Source: Variovorax paradoxus (GTDB lineage: Bacteria > Pseudomonadota > Gammaproteobacteria > Burkholderiales > Burkholderiaceae_C). From it: DNA of 64,000 nt. The position numbers and the translations under genes are program-made. The notes under the pieces were generated by a model, which was not told the origin of the DNA, did no database searches, and saw nothing but the letters and a program-made list of their open reading frames with translations. Location: positions 5,146,001 through 5,210,000 of the forward strand of contig CP063166.1 of assembly GCA_016806145.1 (NCBI GenBank), written 5' to 3'. Shown piece after piece: positions 28,730-37,487 of this stretch (position 1 is the stretch's first letter; every line of letters begins with the position of its first letter).

Positions 28730-30049
28730 TCAGTCCGCCGTCGCGAACGCGCGCGCGATCTCCTGCGTCACCTGAAGGAAGCGCGCCATTTCCGCCATCG
28801 AGTTGCAGTGCAGCGGCGACACGCGCACCGTGCCCTCGAGCCCGAAGGAATCGAGCATGCGCCGCGAGTAGATGCTCGCGGCCGTGCGCTCGTAGACCGT
28901 GACGCCGCGCAGCCCGTACTCGTGCACGGCGCGCGTGCAGTCCAGGCCGTCGAAGCCGATGCCCAGGATCAGGTCGCGCCGGCTCAGGTCCGGGTGGTCG
29001 AGGAACACGCGCACGCCCGGCATGGCGCGCAGGCCCGGCTGGCCGTCCACGCCCTCGAGCAGCGCCGCGAGCAGCGCGCGTTCGTGCAGCTCGATGTGCG
29101 CGATGCCGGCCGCGAACAGCTCGCGCCGTCCGCTGGCATCGCTGAAGTGGCCGCCGAGCCAGCAGACGTAGTCGACGATCTCGCTGACCACCGCGAACTG
29201 CCAGGGCGCCACGCTGCCGAGGTCCCAGTGGCCGGCCTTCTTGCCCGCGAGCTTGTGGTGCGGCAGGGCCGCGGCGCGCTCCGACATCCAGGCAATGCCC
29301 GAGCCGCGGCAGCCGAAGAACTTGTAGGGCGCGAGGTTGATGCCGTCCACCGGCGTCTTCTGCAGGTCGATCAGTCCGTGCGGCGCATGCTGCACCGCGT
29401 CCACGACGATGTAGAGATCGGGCTTGACCTCGCGCGCGCGCCGCACGATGGCCTCGATGTCGAGCTTCGCGCCCGAGATGTTCGAGGCGTAGATCACGTT
29501 GAGCAGGCAGGTGTCGGCATCGACCAGCCGCACGATCTCGTCGACGTCGATACCACCGGTCTCGGGGTTGCTGCGCGCCACGCGCAGCTCGCGGCCGGTG
29601 CGCTCGGCGTAGAGCGCCATCGCGTCGTAGGCCGAGGGATGCTCGAGCACGGTGGTCACCATGTTCGTGCCGCTCACGTTCTCGGCCACCGCGCGCACCA
29701 TGTCGAACATGGCGCCCGAGGCGGTGAGCGCCGCGAAGATGCTGCCGCCCTCGGCGTTGAGGATGGTGCGCACGTCGTCCCAGCCGCGCGCCTGCACGGC
29801 CTGCAGCTCGAGCGCGGTCTCGTGGATGCGCTCGGTGTTGTCGGGCACCGCGTCGATGGCCGCGAAGCGCTCGATGGCGGCCTTGAGCCGGAACGAGCCG
29901 CCCGCGTTGTCGAAGTACAGGCGCTCGCGCCCGTGGTGGTCGCGCTCCACGAGCAGGAAGCGCTCGCGCACCTCGCGCATCAGCGCGTCGGAGAAGGCCA
30001 GGCCGCGCGGATGCTGCGCGCCGTTCGGAGAAGAAGAACTCACGCTCAC
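28730..30049 (-). CDS. Class V aminotransferase-fold PLP enzyme
   Basis: A 439-residue fold-type I PLP enzyme of the class V (cysteine-desulfurase/kynureninase-like) group: YFDNAGGSFRLKAAIE at the N-terminus, VVDAVQHAPHGLIDLQ for the cofactor Asp, and INLAPYKFFGCRGSG carrying the presumed Schiff-base lysine. The GTG start (30049) overlaps the stop of the binding-protein gene (GTGA), with AAGGG upstream, so the two genes are coupled. The pairing with an amino-acid-type binding protein suggests it processes the imported amine or amino acid (inference). Confidence 0.82.
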   Translation of the reverse strand: MSVSSSSPNGAQHPRGLAFSDALMREVRERFLLVERDHHGRERLYFDNAGGSFRLKAAIERFAAIDAVPDNTERIHETALELQAVQARGWDDVRTILNAEGGSIFAALTASGAMFDMVRAVAENVSGTNMVTTVLEHPSAYDAMALYAERTGRELRVARSNPETGGIDVDEIVRLVDADTCLLNVIYASNISGAKLDIEAIVRRAREVKPDLYIVVDAVQHAPHGLIDLQKTPVDGINLAPYKFFGCRGSGIAWMSERAAALPHHKLAGKKAGHWDLGSVAPWQFAVVSEIVDYVCWLGGHFSDASGRRELFAAGIAHIELHERALLAALLEGVDGQPGLRAMPGVRVFLDHPDLSRRDLILGIGFDGLDCTRAVHEYGLRGVTVYERTAASIYSRRMLDSFGLEGTVRVSPLHCNSMAEMARFLQVTQEIARAFATAD

Positions 30050-30948
30050 ACGCCCTTGTTGTTCGGGTTCTTGTAGGTCTCGCGCACCGCGTCCGACATC
30101 GGGAAGTCGAGGCTCACGTTGCGCGGCGGAATCGGTTGCGTGAACCAGCGCGCGTAGAGCTTGTCGATCTCGCCCGACTTCATGAGGCCGGCCACGGTCT
30201 GGTCGACGATCGCCTTGAACTCGGGGTCGTCCTTGCGCAGCATGATCCCGTAGGGCTCCTGGCGCAGCGATTCCTTCAGCAGCTTGTAGTCGCTGGCGTT
30301 GGGCTGGTTGGCGATCAGGCCGGCGAGCTGCACGTCGTCGAGCACGTAGGCCGCGGCACGGTCGCTCGCGAGCAGCAGGAAGGCATCGGCCGTGTCCTTG
30401 CCGGCGATCTCCTGCACGTCGATGCCGTTCTTGCGCGCGCCGCGCAGCAGCTGGATCGAGGTGCTGCCGGCCACGGTGGCCACGGTCTTGCCCTGCAGGT
30501 CGGCGAAGCTGTTGATGCCCGAACTCTTCTTGACCGCCGCCGTGATGTTGGTGACGAAATGGCTGGGCGCGAAGTCCACCTGCTGCTGGCGCTGCGTGGT
30601 GTTGGTGGTGGTCGCGCAGTCGAGGTCCACGGTGCCGTTCTGCAGCAGCGGGATGCGGTTGGTGGAGTTCAGCAGCGTGTAGCGCACGTCGAGCTTCGGC
30701 AGGTTCAGCCTGACCTTCACCGCCTCGACGATCTTCAGGCAGATCTCGTTGGTGAAGCCGATCGGCGCCGCGTCGGCGCTGGTCTTGTACGAGAACGGGA
30801 TCTGGGTGTCGCGGCTGCCGATCTGGATCGTGCCGCTGTCCTTGATCTTGCGCAGCGTGCCGCTGTCCTGGGCGGCGGCGACGCCGCAGGCCACTGCGAG
30901 GGCGATGCCGAGTGCGGCGGGGCGTGCGAAGGCGCGTGGGAAGTGCAT
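30046..30948 (-). CDS. Amino-acid ABC transporter substrate-binding protein (family 3, GltI/AapJ-like)
   Basis: A 300-residue periplasmic binding protein with a signal peptide ending ACGVAAA and family-3 features: LRKIKDSGTIQIGSRDTQIPFSY, IGFTNEICLKIVEAVK and NGTVDLDCATTTNT. GltI-type proteins bind acidic amino acids. No ABC permease or ATPase genes are adjacent, so it must use a system encoded elsewhere. The ATG at 30948 follows AAGGACTT. It is divergent from a LysR gene, with a long dyad between the two. Confidence 0.85.
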   Translation of the reverse strand: MHFPRAFARPAALGIALAVACGVAAAQDSGTLRKIKDSGTIQIGSRDTQIPFSYKTSADAAPIGFTNEICLKIVEAVKVRLNLPKLDVRYTLLNSTNRIPLLQNGTVDLDCATTTNTTQRQQQVDFAPSHFVTNITAAVKKSSGINSFADLQGKTVATVAGSTSIQLLRGARKNGIDVQEIAGKDTADAFLLLASDRAAAYVLDDVQLAGLIANQPNASDYKLLKESLRQEPYGIMLRKDDPEFKAIVDQTVAGLMKSGEIDKLYARWFTQPIPPRNVSLDFPMSDAVRETYKNPNNKGV

Positions 30949-31037
30949 GGTGAAGTCCTTGGCCGTGTGGTTTGAATACGAAAGTGGTGGGCGCAACCGG
31001 TTCGGAGCGCATCTTCGGCGCGGCTTCAAGTTTCCAA

Positions 31038-31069
31038 AAGCGATTTTTATTCATCGAAAAAGATCGCTT
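31038..31069. promoter_or_regulatory. LysR-type dyad in the divergent binding-protein / lysR region
   Basis: AAGCGAT (31038-31044) and ATCGCTT (31063-31069) are perfect complements, and TTTTT/AAAAA inside them extends the symmetry. The element is 32 bp long, AT-rich against GC-rich surroundings, and centred about 50 nt before the LysR start. This is the typical place for a LysR-type activation and autoregulation site. Confidence 0.65.
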
Positions 31070-31101
31070 AAAGTGTTCTGTCGCCCAAGGAACGCACCGC
31101 C

Positions 31102-32025
31102 ATGATGACCTTCAAGCAGCTCGAGGCCCTCTACTGGATCGCCCGCCTGGGCGGCTTCGCGCAGGCCGCCAACCAGCTCCACACCTCGCAGTCGGCGGTG
31201 TCGAAGCGGGTGCAAGAGCTCGAGGCGCTGTTCGACACCGAGCTGTTCGACCGCAGCCAGCGCAGCGCGCGACTCACCGAGAAGGGCGAGGAGATGTACG
31301 TGCTCGCGCAGAAGCTGCTGGCGCAGCGCGACGCGGCGGTCGAGCAGTTCGGCAAGCCCGGCGTGGTGGAGCGCCGGCTGCGCATCGGCGTGACCGAGCT
31401 CACGGCCATGACCTGGCTGCCGCGGCTGGTGCGGCTGATCCAGCAGCACTACCCGAAGGTGATCCTCGAGCCCGACGTCGACGACAGCCTGCAGCTGCGC
31501 GACAAGCTGCTGGCCGACGAGCTCGACCTGGTGTTCCTGCCCGACAGCTTCGCCGACGCGCGCATGGCGAGCAAGGCGATCGGCGAGGTGAGGAGCGCCT
31601 GGATGTGCAAGCCCGGCGTGGTGCCCGCCGACGCGCCGCTGCGGCTGCACGAGCTGGCGCGCCAGCGCATGCTGGTGCAGGGCGGCAACTCGGGCACCGG
31701 CCGCGCCTACGACGCCTGGATGAAGGAACAGGGCGTGCAGCCGGCCGACACCATCGTGGTGAGCAACCTGATCGCGCTGGTCGGCCTCACGGTGTCGGGC
31801 CTGGGCGTGAGCTACCTGCCGCGCGAATGCCTGCAGCCGATGGTGGCGGCCGGCATGCTGGCCGAGATCGAGGTGGCGCCGGCGCTGCCGGTGGTGCGCT
31901 ACGTGGCGATGCACAAGGGCGAGCACCGCAGCGCGCTGACCTCGTCGATCGTGATGCTCGCGCAGTCCTGTTGCGACTTCACGCGCATGTTCCAGGCGCA
32001 GGCCGACGACGCGATGACGGGCTGA
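31102..32025 (+). CDS. LysR-family transcriptional regulator
   Basis: A 307-residue LysR regulator with the N-terminal winged helix FKQLEALYWIARLGGFAQAANQLHTSQSAVSKRVQELEALFDTELFDRS and the periplasmic-binding-fold effector domain (LRIGVTELTAMTWLPRLVRLIQQHYPKV...). It is divergent from the binding-protein/aminotransferase pair, the usual arrangement for a LysR activator and its target operon. Start ATG at 31102, with an adjacent ATG codon directly after it. Confidence 0.9.
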   Translation: MMTFKQLEALYWIARLGGFAQAANQLHTSQSAVSKRVQELEALFDTELFDRSQRSARLTEKGEEMYVLAQKLLAQRDAAVEQFGKPGVVERRLRIGVTELTAMTWLPRLVRLIQQHYPKVILEPDVDDSLQLRDKLLADELDLVFLPDSFADARMASKAIGEVRSAWMCKPGVVPADAPLRLHELARQRMLVQGGNSGTGRAYDAWMKEQGVQPADTIVVSNLIALVGLTVSGLGVSYLPRECLQPMVAAGMLAEIEVAPALPVVRYVAMHKGEHRSALTSSIVMLAQSCCDFTRMFQAQADDAMTG

Positions 32026-32206
32026 TGTCGCGGGTCGCGCGGCGAGCGTGACAGCGGCGTGACTTTCATTCGGCTTTCACGCACGCGTCACGACCGACAC
32101 CGAGACTCCAGCGCGTTCCTGGCGCGTCCGCGCCTCGTTCGCCCCCGAGCGCCGCGGCCTTGCAGCGGCGGCCTCGTGTCCCTTCCGCGTTCCTGTTCCC
32201 GTCTTC

Positions 32207-33892
32207 ATGAAATCCCTGCCTTCCCTCTCCGGCGTGCCGCTGTCGCGCCTCGCCTTCTCGCTCGTGCTCGGCACGGCCATGCTCGCCGGCTGCGGCGGCG
32301 GTTCCGACAGCCGCGTGGTGTTCGGCGGCCTGCCCGCCGCGCCCGCCCCGGCACCCGCGCCCCCGGCCCCGCCGCCCGCGCCGGCCGCCGAAGCCGGCCG
32401 CTGGACCGTCGGCGACCTGCACGTCCACACCTGGCAGTCGGACGACACGCAGCAGATCTCCACGCTCGACCAGGTGCTGGCCAAGGCCTTCGACCGCTTC
32501 GGCCTCGACTGGGTCGCGATCTCGGACCACCTGCGTCTCTCGTCCTACGACAACGACGGCCGCACCCTGCCCGCGCAGATCCCGTTCTCCGAAGGCATGG
32601 CCAAGTACCAGGTGCCGCGCATCAAGGCGCTGCAGGCCAGCGACAAGTACGCCGACAAGACCATCTTCGCCTCGGCCGAGTGGGACATGCCCGCGCACGA
32701 CCACGGCAACGTCGGCATCCTGACCGACAGCCCGATGTCGGATGCCGCGCTCAAGGCCGTGAGCCAGTTCGAGTACCTGTTCACCAACCGCGACGCCGCG
32801 CTGTTCCCGGCCGCCGACGTGGCCGCCTGGGGACCGAAGGCCGGCACCGGCTACAACACCCACGCCGAGACGATGCAGGCCGTGGCCTGGCTCAAGAAGA
32901 ACTACCCGACCACCAGCTACCTGCAGATCAACCATCCCTCGCGCAACCCCGGCAAGTACACGATCGCGCAGCTGCGCGAGATGAACGACCTCGCGCCCGA
33001 CATCGTGTTCTCGCTCGAGGGCATGGTCGGCAACCAGATGGAGCCCGACCGCGGCGGCTACAACAGCGCCTACATCGACGCCAACCTGCCCTCGCGCACC
33101 TACGGCGGCGTCGACCACCTCGTGGCCAAGCTCGGCGGCACCTGGGACGCGCTGCTGTCGGAAGGCCGCCGGATCTGGAACGTGGCCGATTCCGACTACC
33201 ACTTCACCACCTCGCGCGGCCTCTACAGCAGCGGCTACGCGCCCGGCGAATACGCGAAGAACCACCTGTTCGGCGACATCAAGGATCCGAAGTCGCTGCT
33301 CGCGGCAATGCGCGCGGGCCGGCAGTTCGCGGTCAACGGCGACCTGATCGACGCGCTCGACTTCCAGGTCAAGAGCAGCAAGGGCGCCGGCCGCATGGGC
33401 ACCGAGCTCGCGGCCGCCGCGGGCGAGGAGCTGCAGATCACGGTGCGCTTCAAAAGCCCCGAGCGCAACAACTTCGAATACCAGCTCGGCAGCGGCCTCT
33501 ATGCCAACGTGAAGCCCGTGGTCGACCACATCGACCTGATCGCGGGCGACGTGACCGGCCGCGAGCAGCCCGGCACGCCCGGCTACGACCGCGCGACCAG
33601 CCCGTCGACGCGCGTCGTCAAGCGCTTCACGCGCGCCGACTGGAAGCTCGATGCCGAGGGCTACTACGCCGCCAGCTTCACCGTGAAGGCCGGCGCCAAC
33701 CAGTACTTCCGGCTGCGTGGCACCAACCTGGGCACCGACGTGCCCGGCGAGACCGCCAACGGCGAGCCGCTGCCCGACGCGCGCACCGAGGGCAACGACA
33801 ACGTGGCGCGCTTCAACGCGATCAATGCGCGCAACTACGCCGACCTCTGGTTCTATTCGAACCCGGTGTTCGTGAAGGTGGCGGCGAAGTAG
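32207..33892 (+). CDS. PHP-domain lipoprotein, predicted metallophosphoesterase-like hydrolase
   Basis: A 561-residue protein with a lipoprotein signal peptide (lipobox LAGC), a proline/alanine linker of about 25 residues, then a PHP-type domain whose metal motif is GDLHVHTWQSDD and continues with VAISDHLRL, ASAEWD and NVADSDYHF. The second half is a probable beta-rich domain. Family members act on phosphates or other esters in the envelope; the substrate is unknown. It stands alone with its own terminator and 181 nt of upstream spacer in which I see no further gene. Confidence 0.78.
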   Translation: MKSLPSLSGVPLSRLAFSLVLGTAMLAGCGGGSDSRVVFGGLPAAPAPAPAPPAPPPAPAAEAGRWTVGDLHVHTWQSDDTQQISTLDQVLAKAFDRFGLDWVAISDHLRLSSYDNDGRTLPAQIPFSEGMAKYQVPRIKALQASDKYADKTIFASAEWDMPAHDHGNVGILTDSPMSDAALKAVSQFEYLFTNRDAALFPAADVAAWGPKAGTGYNTHAETMQAVAWLKKNYPTTSYLQINHPSRNPGKYTIAQLREMNDLAPDIVFSLEGMVGNQMEPDRGGYNSAYIDANLPSRTYGGVDHLVAKLGGTWDALLSEGRRIWNVADSDYHFTTSRGLYSSGYAPGEYAKNHLFGDIKDPKSLLAAMRAGRQFAVNGDLIDALDFQVKSSKGAGRMGTELAAAAGEELQITVRFKSPERNNFEYQLGSGLYANVKPVVDHIDLIAGDVTGREQPGTPGYDRATSPSTRVVKRFTRADWKLDAEGYYAASFTVKAGANQYFRLRGTNLGTDVPGETANGEPLPDARTEGNDNVARFNAINARNYADLWFYSNPVFVKVAAK

Positions 33893-33925
33893 GCCCGACC
33901 GGCCTTCCCCCTCCTTTTCCGCGCG

Positions 33926-33962
33926 AGAGCGCCGTGGCCCCTGGGCCCGGCGCTCTTTTTCT
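33926..33962 (+). terminator. Intrinsic terminator after the PHP-domain lipoprotein gene
   Basis: AGAGCGCC (33926-33933) and GGCGCTCT (33949-33956) form the stem, followed by TTTTTCTT. A clear rho-independent terminator. Confidence 0.85.
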
Positions 33963-34050
33963 TGCAGCAGCGGCCGACGCGCCCCCACCCGCGCCTCAGG
34001 GAATCTACGGATATATGAATATCTGGATGATCTTGATTGTGCTCAGTTTT

Positions 34051-34058
34051 TGTATACA
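34051..34058. promoter_or_regulatory. TGTATACA palindrome, operator candidate 3 (NCS1 permease operon)
   Basis: TGTATACA in the context AGTTTTTGTATACAAATAACG, 87 nt before the NCS1 permease start. The surrounding 34000-34080 stretch is AT-rich compared with the rest of the window, as expected for a promoter. The TTGTATACAA core is a 10-bp palindrome here. Confidence 0.65.
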
Positions 34059-34144
34059 AATAACGAACTCAAAAACGGGCGCACAAATTGCGTCGCAAGC
34101 CGGTCCTCCAACGCAACCCAAATCGAAGAGACGAGGTAAAGACC

Positions 34145-35638
34145 ATGAGCACAGCCGTCAGCCAGACGCCCGCCGGGGGCAGCGCAGCCAGCGCCCCGGC
34201 GCATGCCGAATCGAATGCCCTCATCAAGCCCGGCTACGACCCGCGCCTGACCAACGAGGACCTCGCGCCGCTCAGGAAGCAGACCTGGGGGCAGTACAAC
34301 ATCTTCGCGTTCTGGATGTCCGACGTGCACAGCGTGGGCGGCTACATCACGGCCGGCAGCCTGTTCGCGCTCGGCCTGTCGAGCTGGCAGGTGCTGGTGT
34401 CGCTGTTGGTGGGCATCGTGATCGTGCAGATCTTCTGCAACCTGGTCGCCAAGCCCAGCCAGGTGACCGGCACGCCCTACCCCGTGATGTGCCGCGCCTC
34501 CTTCGGCGTGCTCGGCGCCAACATCCCGGCCATCATCCGCGGTCTGATCGCGGTGGCCTGGTACGGCGTGCAGACCTACCTTGCCTCGGCCGCCTTCATG
34601 GTGCTGGCGCTGCACATGTTCCCGAACCTCGCGCCCTACGCCGACCTGGCGCAGCACGGCTTCGTGGGGCTGTCGACGCTGGGCTGGGTCGCCTTCATGG
34701 TGATGTGGGTGCTGCAAGCCTTCGTGTTCTGGCACGGCATGGACGCGATCCGCAAGTTCATCGACTGGGCCGGTCCCGCGGTCTACGTGGTGATGGCCAT
34801 CCTGTGCGGCTGGCTGGTGTGGAAGGCCGGCTGGAAGAACATCGACCTGAACCTCGGCGGCATCAAGTTCCAGGGCTGGGACGCGCTGCCGGTGATGCTG
34901 TCGGCCATCGCGCTGGTGGTCAGCTACTTCAGCGGCCCGATGCTCAACTTCGGCGACTTCTCGCGCTACGGCAAGAGCTTCGACGCGGTGAAGAAGGGCA
35001 ACTTCTGGGGCCTGCCGATCAACTTCGTGTTCTTCTCGCTGCTGACCGTGATCACCACCGCCGCCACGCTGCCGGTGTTCGGCGAACTCATCACCGACCC
35101 GGTGCACACCGTGGGCAAGATCGACAGCACCACCGCCGTGGTGCTGGGCGCGCTGACCTTCATGATCGCCACCATCGGCATCAACATCGTCGCCAACTTC
35201 GTCTCGCCGGCCTTCGACTTCTCGAACGTGGCGCCGCAGCACATCAGCTGGCGCACCGGCGGCATGATCGCCGCCGTGGGCTCGGTGTTCCTCACGCCGT
35301 GGAACCTCTACAACAGTCCCGAGGTCATCCACTACACGCTCGACGTGCTGGGTTCGTTCATCGGCCCGCTGTTCGGCATCCTCATCGCCGACTACTACCT
35401 GGTGCGCAAGCAGCAGATCGACGTGGATGCGCTCTACAGCATGAGCAAGCAGGGCAAGTACTGGTACAGCGGCGGCTACAACCCGAAGGCGATCCAGGCG
35501 CTGATCCCCTCGGCGCTGGTGCCGATCCTGTGCGTGATGGTGCCGACCCTGCGCGGCGCGGCCAACTACGCCTGGTTCATCGGCATGGCGCTGGGCTTCG
35601 TGATCTACGCGCTGCTGAACCGCAACAACAAGACCTGA
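34145..35638 (+). CDS. NCS1-family nucleobase/allantoin/hydantoin permease
   Basis: A 497-residue polytopic symporter with NCS1 signatures: LTNEDLAPLRKQTWGQYNIFAFWMSDVHSVGGYITAGSLFALGLSSWQV, then TGTPYPVMCRASFGVLGANIPAIIRG and about 12 hydrophobic helices. NCS1 members carry uracil, cytosine, allantoin or hydantoins with sodium or protons. Context with an allantoin/hydantoin-type racemase and a FadR-type regulator suggests allantoin or a related ureide. The ATG at 34145 follows GAGGTAAAG. Confidence 0.88.
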   Translation: MSTAVSQTPAGGSAASAPAHAESNALIKPGYDPRLTNEDLAPLRKQTWGQYNIFAFWMSDVHSVGGYITAGSLFALGLSSWQVLVSLLVGIVIVQIFCNLVAKPSQVTGTPYPVMCRASFGVLGANIPAIIRGLIAVAWYGVQTYLASAAFMVLALHMFPNLAPYADLAQHGFVGLSTLGWVAFMVMWVLQAFVFWHGMDAIRKFIDWAGPAVYVVMAILCGWLVWKAGWKNIDLNLGGIKFQGWDALPVMLSAIALVVSYFSGPMLNFGDFSRYGKSFDAVKKGNFWGLPINFVFFSLLTVITTAATLPVFGELITDPVHTVGKIDSTTAVVLGALTFMIATIGINIVANFVSPAFDFSNVAPQHISWRTGGMIAAVGSVFLTPWNLYNSPEVIHYTLDVLGSFIGPLFGILIADYYLVRKQQIDVDALYSMSKQGKYWYSGGYNPKAIQALIPSALVPILCVMVPTLRGAANYAWFIGMALGFVIYALLNRNNKT

Positions 35639-35666
35639 CCACACCGCAAGAGAAAGGGAGCGCACC

Positions 35667-36407
35667 GTGCGCATCAAGATCATCAACCCCAACACCACCT
35701 GGAGCATGACCGAGAAGATCGGTGCCTGCGCCCGCGCGGTGGCGCACGCCGGCACCGAGATCGTGGCCGTGAGCCCGGCCATGGGCCCGGTCTCCATCGA
35801 GAGCCACTACGACGAGGCGCTGGCCGTGCCCGGCCTGCTGCAGGAGATCGCGGCCGGCGAGCGCGACGGCATCGACGGCTACGTGATCGCCTGCTTCGGC
35901 GACCCGGGCCTGAAGGCCGCGCGCGAGCTCGCGCGCGGGCCGGTGGTGGGCATCGCCGAGGCCGCGATGCACCTGGCCAGCATGGTCGGCAGCCGCTTCA
36001 GCGTGGTCACCACGCTGGGGCGCACCATCGGCCAGGCCTGGCACCTGGCGGAGATCTACGGCATGGAGCGCTTCTGCGCCAACGTGCGCGCCTGCGAGCT
36101 GCCGGTGCTCGAGCTTGAGGAGCCGGGCTCGCGCGCGCGCGAACGCATCGTCGAGGAATGCCGGCGCGCGCTCGAGGAGGACGGCTCCGACTGCATCGTG
36201 CTCGGCTGCGCCGGCATGACCGACCTGTGCGAGCACATCGGCGAGCTGCTCGGCGTGCCGGTGATCGACGGCGTGGCCGCGGGCACGCAGCTGATCGAAT
36301 CGCTGGTGCGGCTCAAGCTGCGCACCAGCAAGCGCGGCGAGCTCGCGCGGCCGCTGCCCAAGACCATGGTCGGCGCGCTCGAAGGCTTCACCCTCGCGAG
36401 GCCATAG
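35667..36407 (+). CDS. Asp/Glu/hydantoin racemase family protein, probable allantoin racemase
   Basis: A 246-residue cofactor-independent racemase with two catalytic cysteines in the expected places: IACFGDPGLKAAR and VLGCAGMTDL. The N-terminal IKIINPNTTWSMTEKIG is the hydantoin-racemase type. Such enzymes interconvert hydantoin or allantoin enantiomers (HpxA in Klebsiella). It lies 28 nt after the NCS1 permease in the same operon. The start is GTG at 35667, with AAAGGGAG upstream. PuuE and UraD products are stereospecific, so a racemase would let the cell use both allantoin forms. Confidence 0.86.
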   Translation: MRIKIINPNTTWSMTEKIGACARAVAHAGTEIVAVSPAMGPVSIESHYDEALAVPGLLQEIAAGERDGIDGYVIACFGDPGLKAARELARGPVVGIAEAAMHLASMVGSRFSVVTTLGRTIGQAWHLAEIYGMERFCANVRACELPVLELEEPGSRARERIVEECRRALEEDGSDCIVLGCAGMTDLCEHIGELLGVPVIDGVAAGTQLIESLVRLKLRTSKRGELARPLPKTMVGALEGFTLARP

Positions 36408-36453
36408 CGGCATGTGCGCCGGGCACCGGCTTGCGCCAAGCGACAATCCACCG

Positions 36454-37221
36454 ATGCCCCGCGCACGTTCCACCCCCGCTCCTTCCCCCGCCGCGCCGGC
36501 CGCCACCGACGCCGGCCCGGCCGCCGCCAGCGAGAAGGCGGACAAGGCCAGCTCCATCGAGAGCATCGCCCAGGACATCGCCACCGCCATCGTCGAGAAG
36601 CGCCTGCCGCCCGGCACCTGGCTGCGCGAGGAGGCGCTGGGCCGCGTCTACTCGGTGAGCCGCACCAAGGTACGCGCGGCGCTGCTGATGCTGTCGAAGG
36701 ACAAGCTGATCGAGATCATTCCCGACAAGGGCGCCTTCGTCTGCCAGCCCACGGTGGAGGAGGCGCGCGAGGTGTTCGCGGTGCGCCGCATCCTCGAGCG
36801 CGAGGTGGTGCGGCTGTTCATCGCCAACGCGCGGCCGCGCGACTACCAGGCGCTCGACCAGCACATCCGCTTCGAGCGCAACGCGCTGCGCCAGACCACC
36901 ACCATGGGCACGGTGCGCGAGAAGCTGCTGGGCGACTTCCACGTCGCGCTGGCCGAGGCCACGGGCAACCACACGCTGGCCGAGCTGGTGCGCGAACTGG
37001 TCGCGCGCAGCTCGCTGATCGCGATGCTCTACCACTCGTCGAACGATCCGCACTGCTCGTCCGACGAGCATGCCGACTTCCTGCGTATCTGCCGCACCGG
37101 CGACGTGGAAGCCGCCGTGAACTGCATGATCGAACACCTCGACCGCATCGAGGCCAGCCTCGAGCTCGGCACCGGCAAGCCCGACCGCCAGCTCGACCTG
37201 GTGAAGGCGCTGCTGGCCTGA
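36454..37221 (+). CDS. GntR-family (FadR/FCD type) regulator, paralogue of the 22167 gene
   Basis: A 255-residue regulator with an Ala/Pro-rich N-terminal tail (~35 residues), a GntR winged helix (EKRLPPGTWLREEALGRVYSVSRTKVRAALLMLSKDKLIEIIPDKGAFV) and an FCD domain whose GDFHVALAEATGNHTLAELV and SSDEHADFLRIC match the corresponding parts of the regulator at 22167. It closes the operon permease-racemase-regulator. The two paralogues may share or divide the TGTATACA sites (inference). Confidence 0.87.
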   Translation: MPRARSTPAPSPAAPAATDAGPAAASEKADKASSIESIAQDIATAIVEKRLPPGTWLREEALGRVYSVSRTKVRAALLMLSKDKLIEIIPDKGAFVCQPTVEEAREVFAVRRILEREVVRLFIANARPRDYQALDQHIRFERNALRQTTTMGTVREKLLGDFHVALAEATGNHTLAELVRELVARSSLIAMLYHSSNDPHCSSDEHADFLRICRTGDVEAAVNCMIEHLDRIEASLELGTGKPDRQLDLVKALLA

Positions 37222-37230
37222 GGAGCGCGC

Positions 37231-37407
37231 ATGGTGGCGAGCGACACCGGTCTCGCGCTCGGGCGCCTGCGGTGGCTGCGCGGCTTCAAGCAGAGCCATT
37301 TCGCGCAGCGCATGGGCGTGCACCAGGCCACCGTGTCGCGCTGGCCGACGGCAGCGCGGGGCGGCTGGTCATCACCGTCGCCCGAGAGCGGACCGCCCCA
37401 CGCATGA
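37231..37407 (+). pseudogene. Remnant of an XRE-type helix-turn-helix protein
   Basis: A 58-codon frame 9 nt after the GntR stop with GGAG upstream. The first ~38 residues are a good XRE DNA-binding helix-turn-helix (LRWLRGFKQSHFAQRMGVHQATVSRW), but the sequence turns at once into low-complexity residues (PTAARGGWSSPSPESG) instead of the rest of the domain. In another frame the following bases read ADGSAGRLVITVARERTA, which looks like the end of a longer protein. An internal deletion is the likely cause; a tiny functional protein is less likely. Confidence 0.5.
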
Positions 37408-37487
37408 CTTGTGCATGGACGGCGCGCGCGACCTCGCGTTAGCCTCGCGGTTTCGAACATCCCCATCGCAGGAAGGACACCGTTCCC

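Noticed and set aside
34000..34140. AT-rich patch as a sign of horizontal transfer or an insertion site
   Set aside because: It is a short promoter/operator region with TGTATACA. No target duplication, transposase or tRNA gene borders it.
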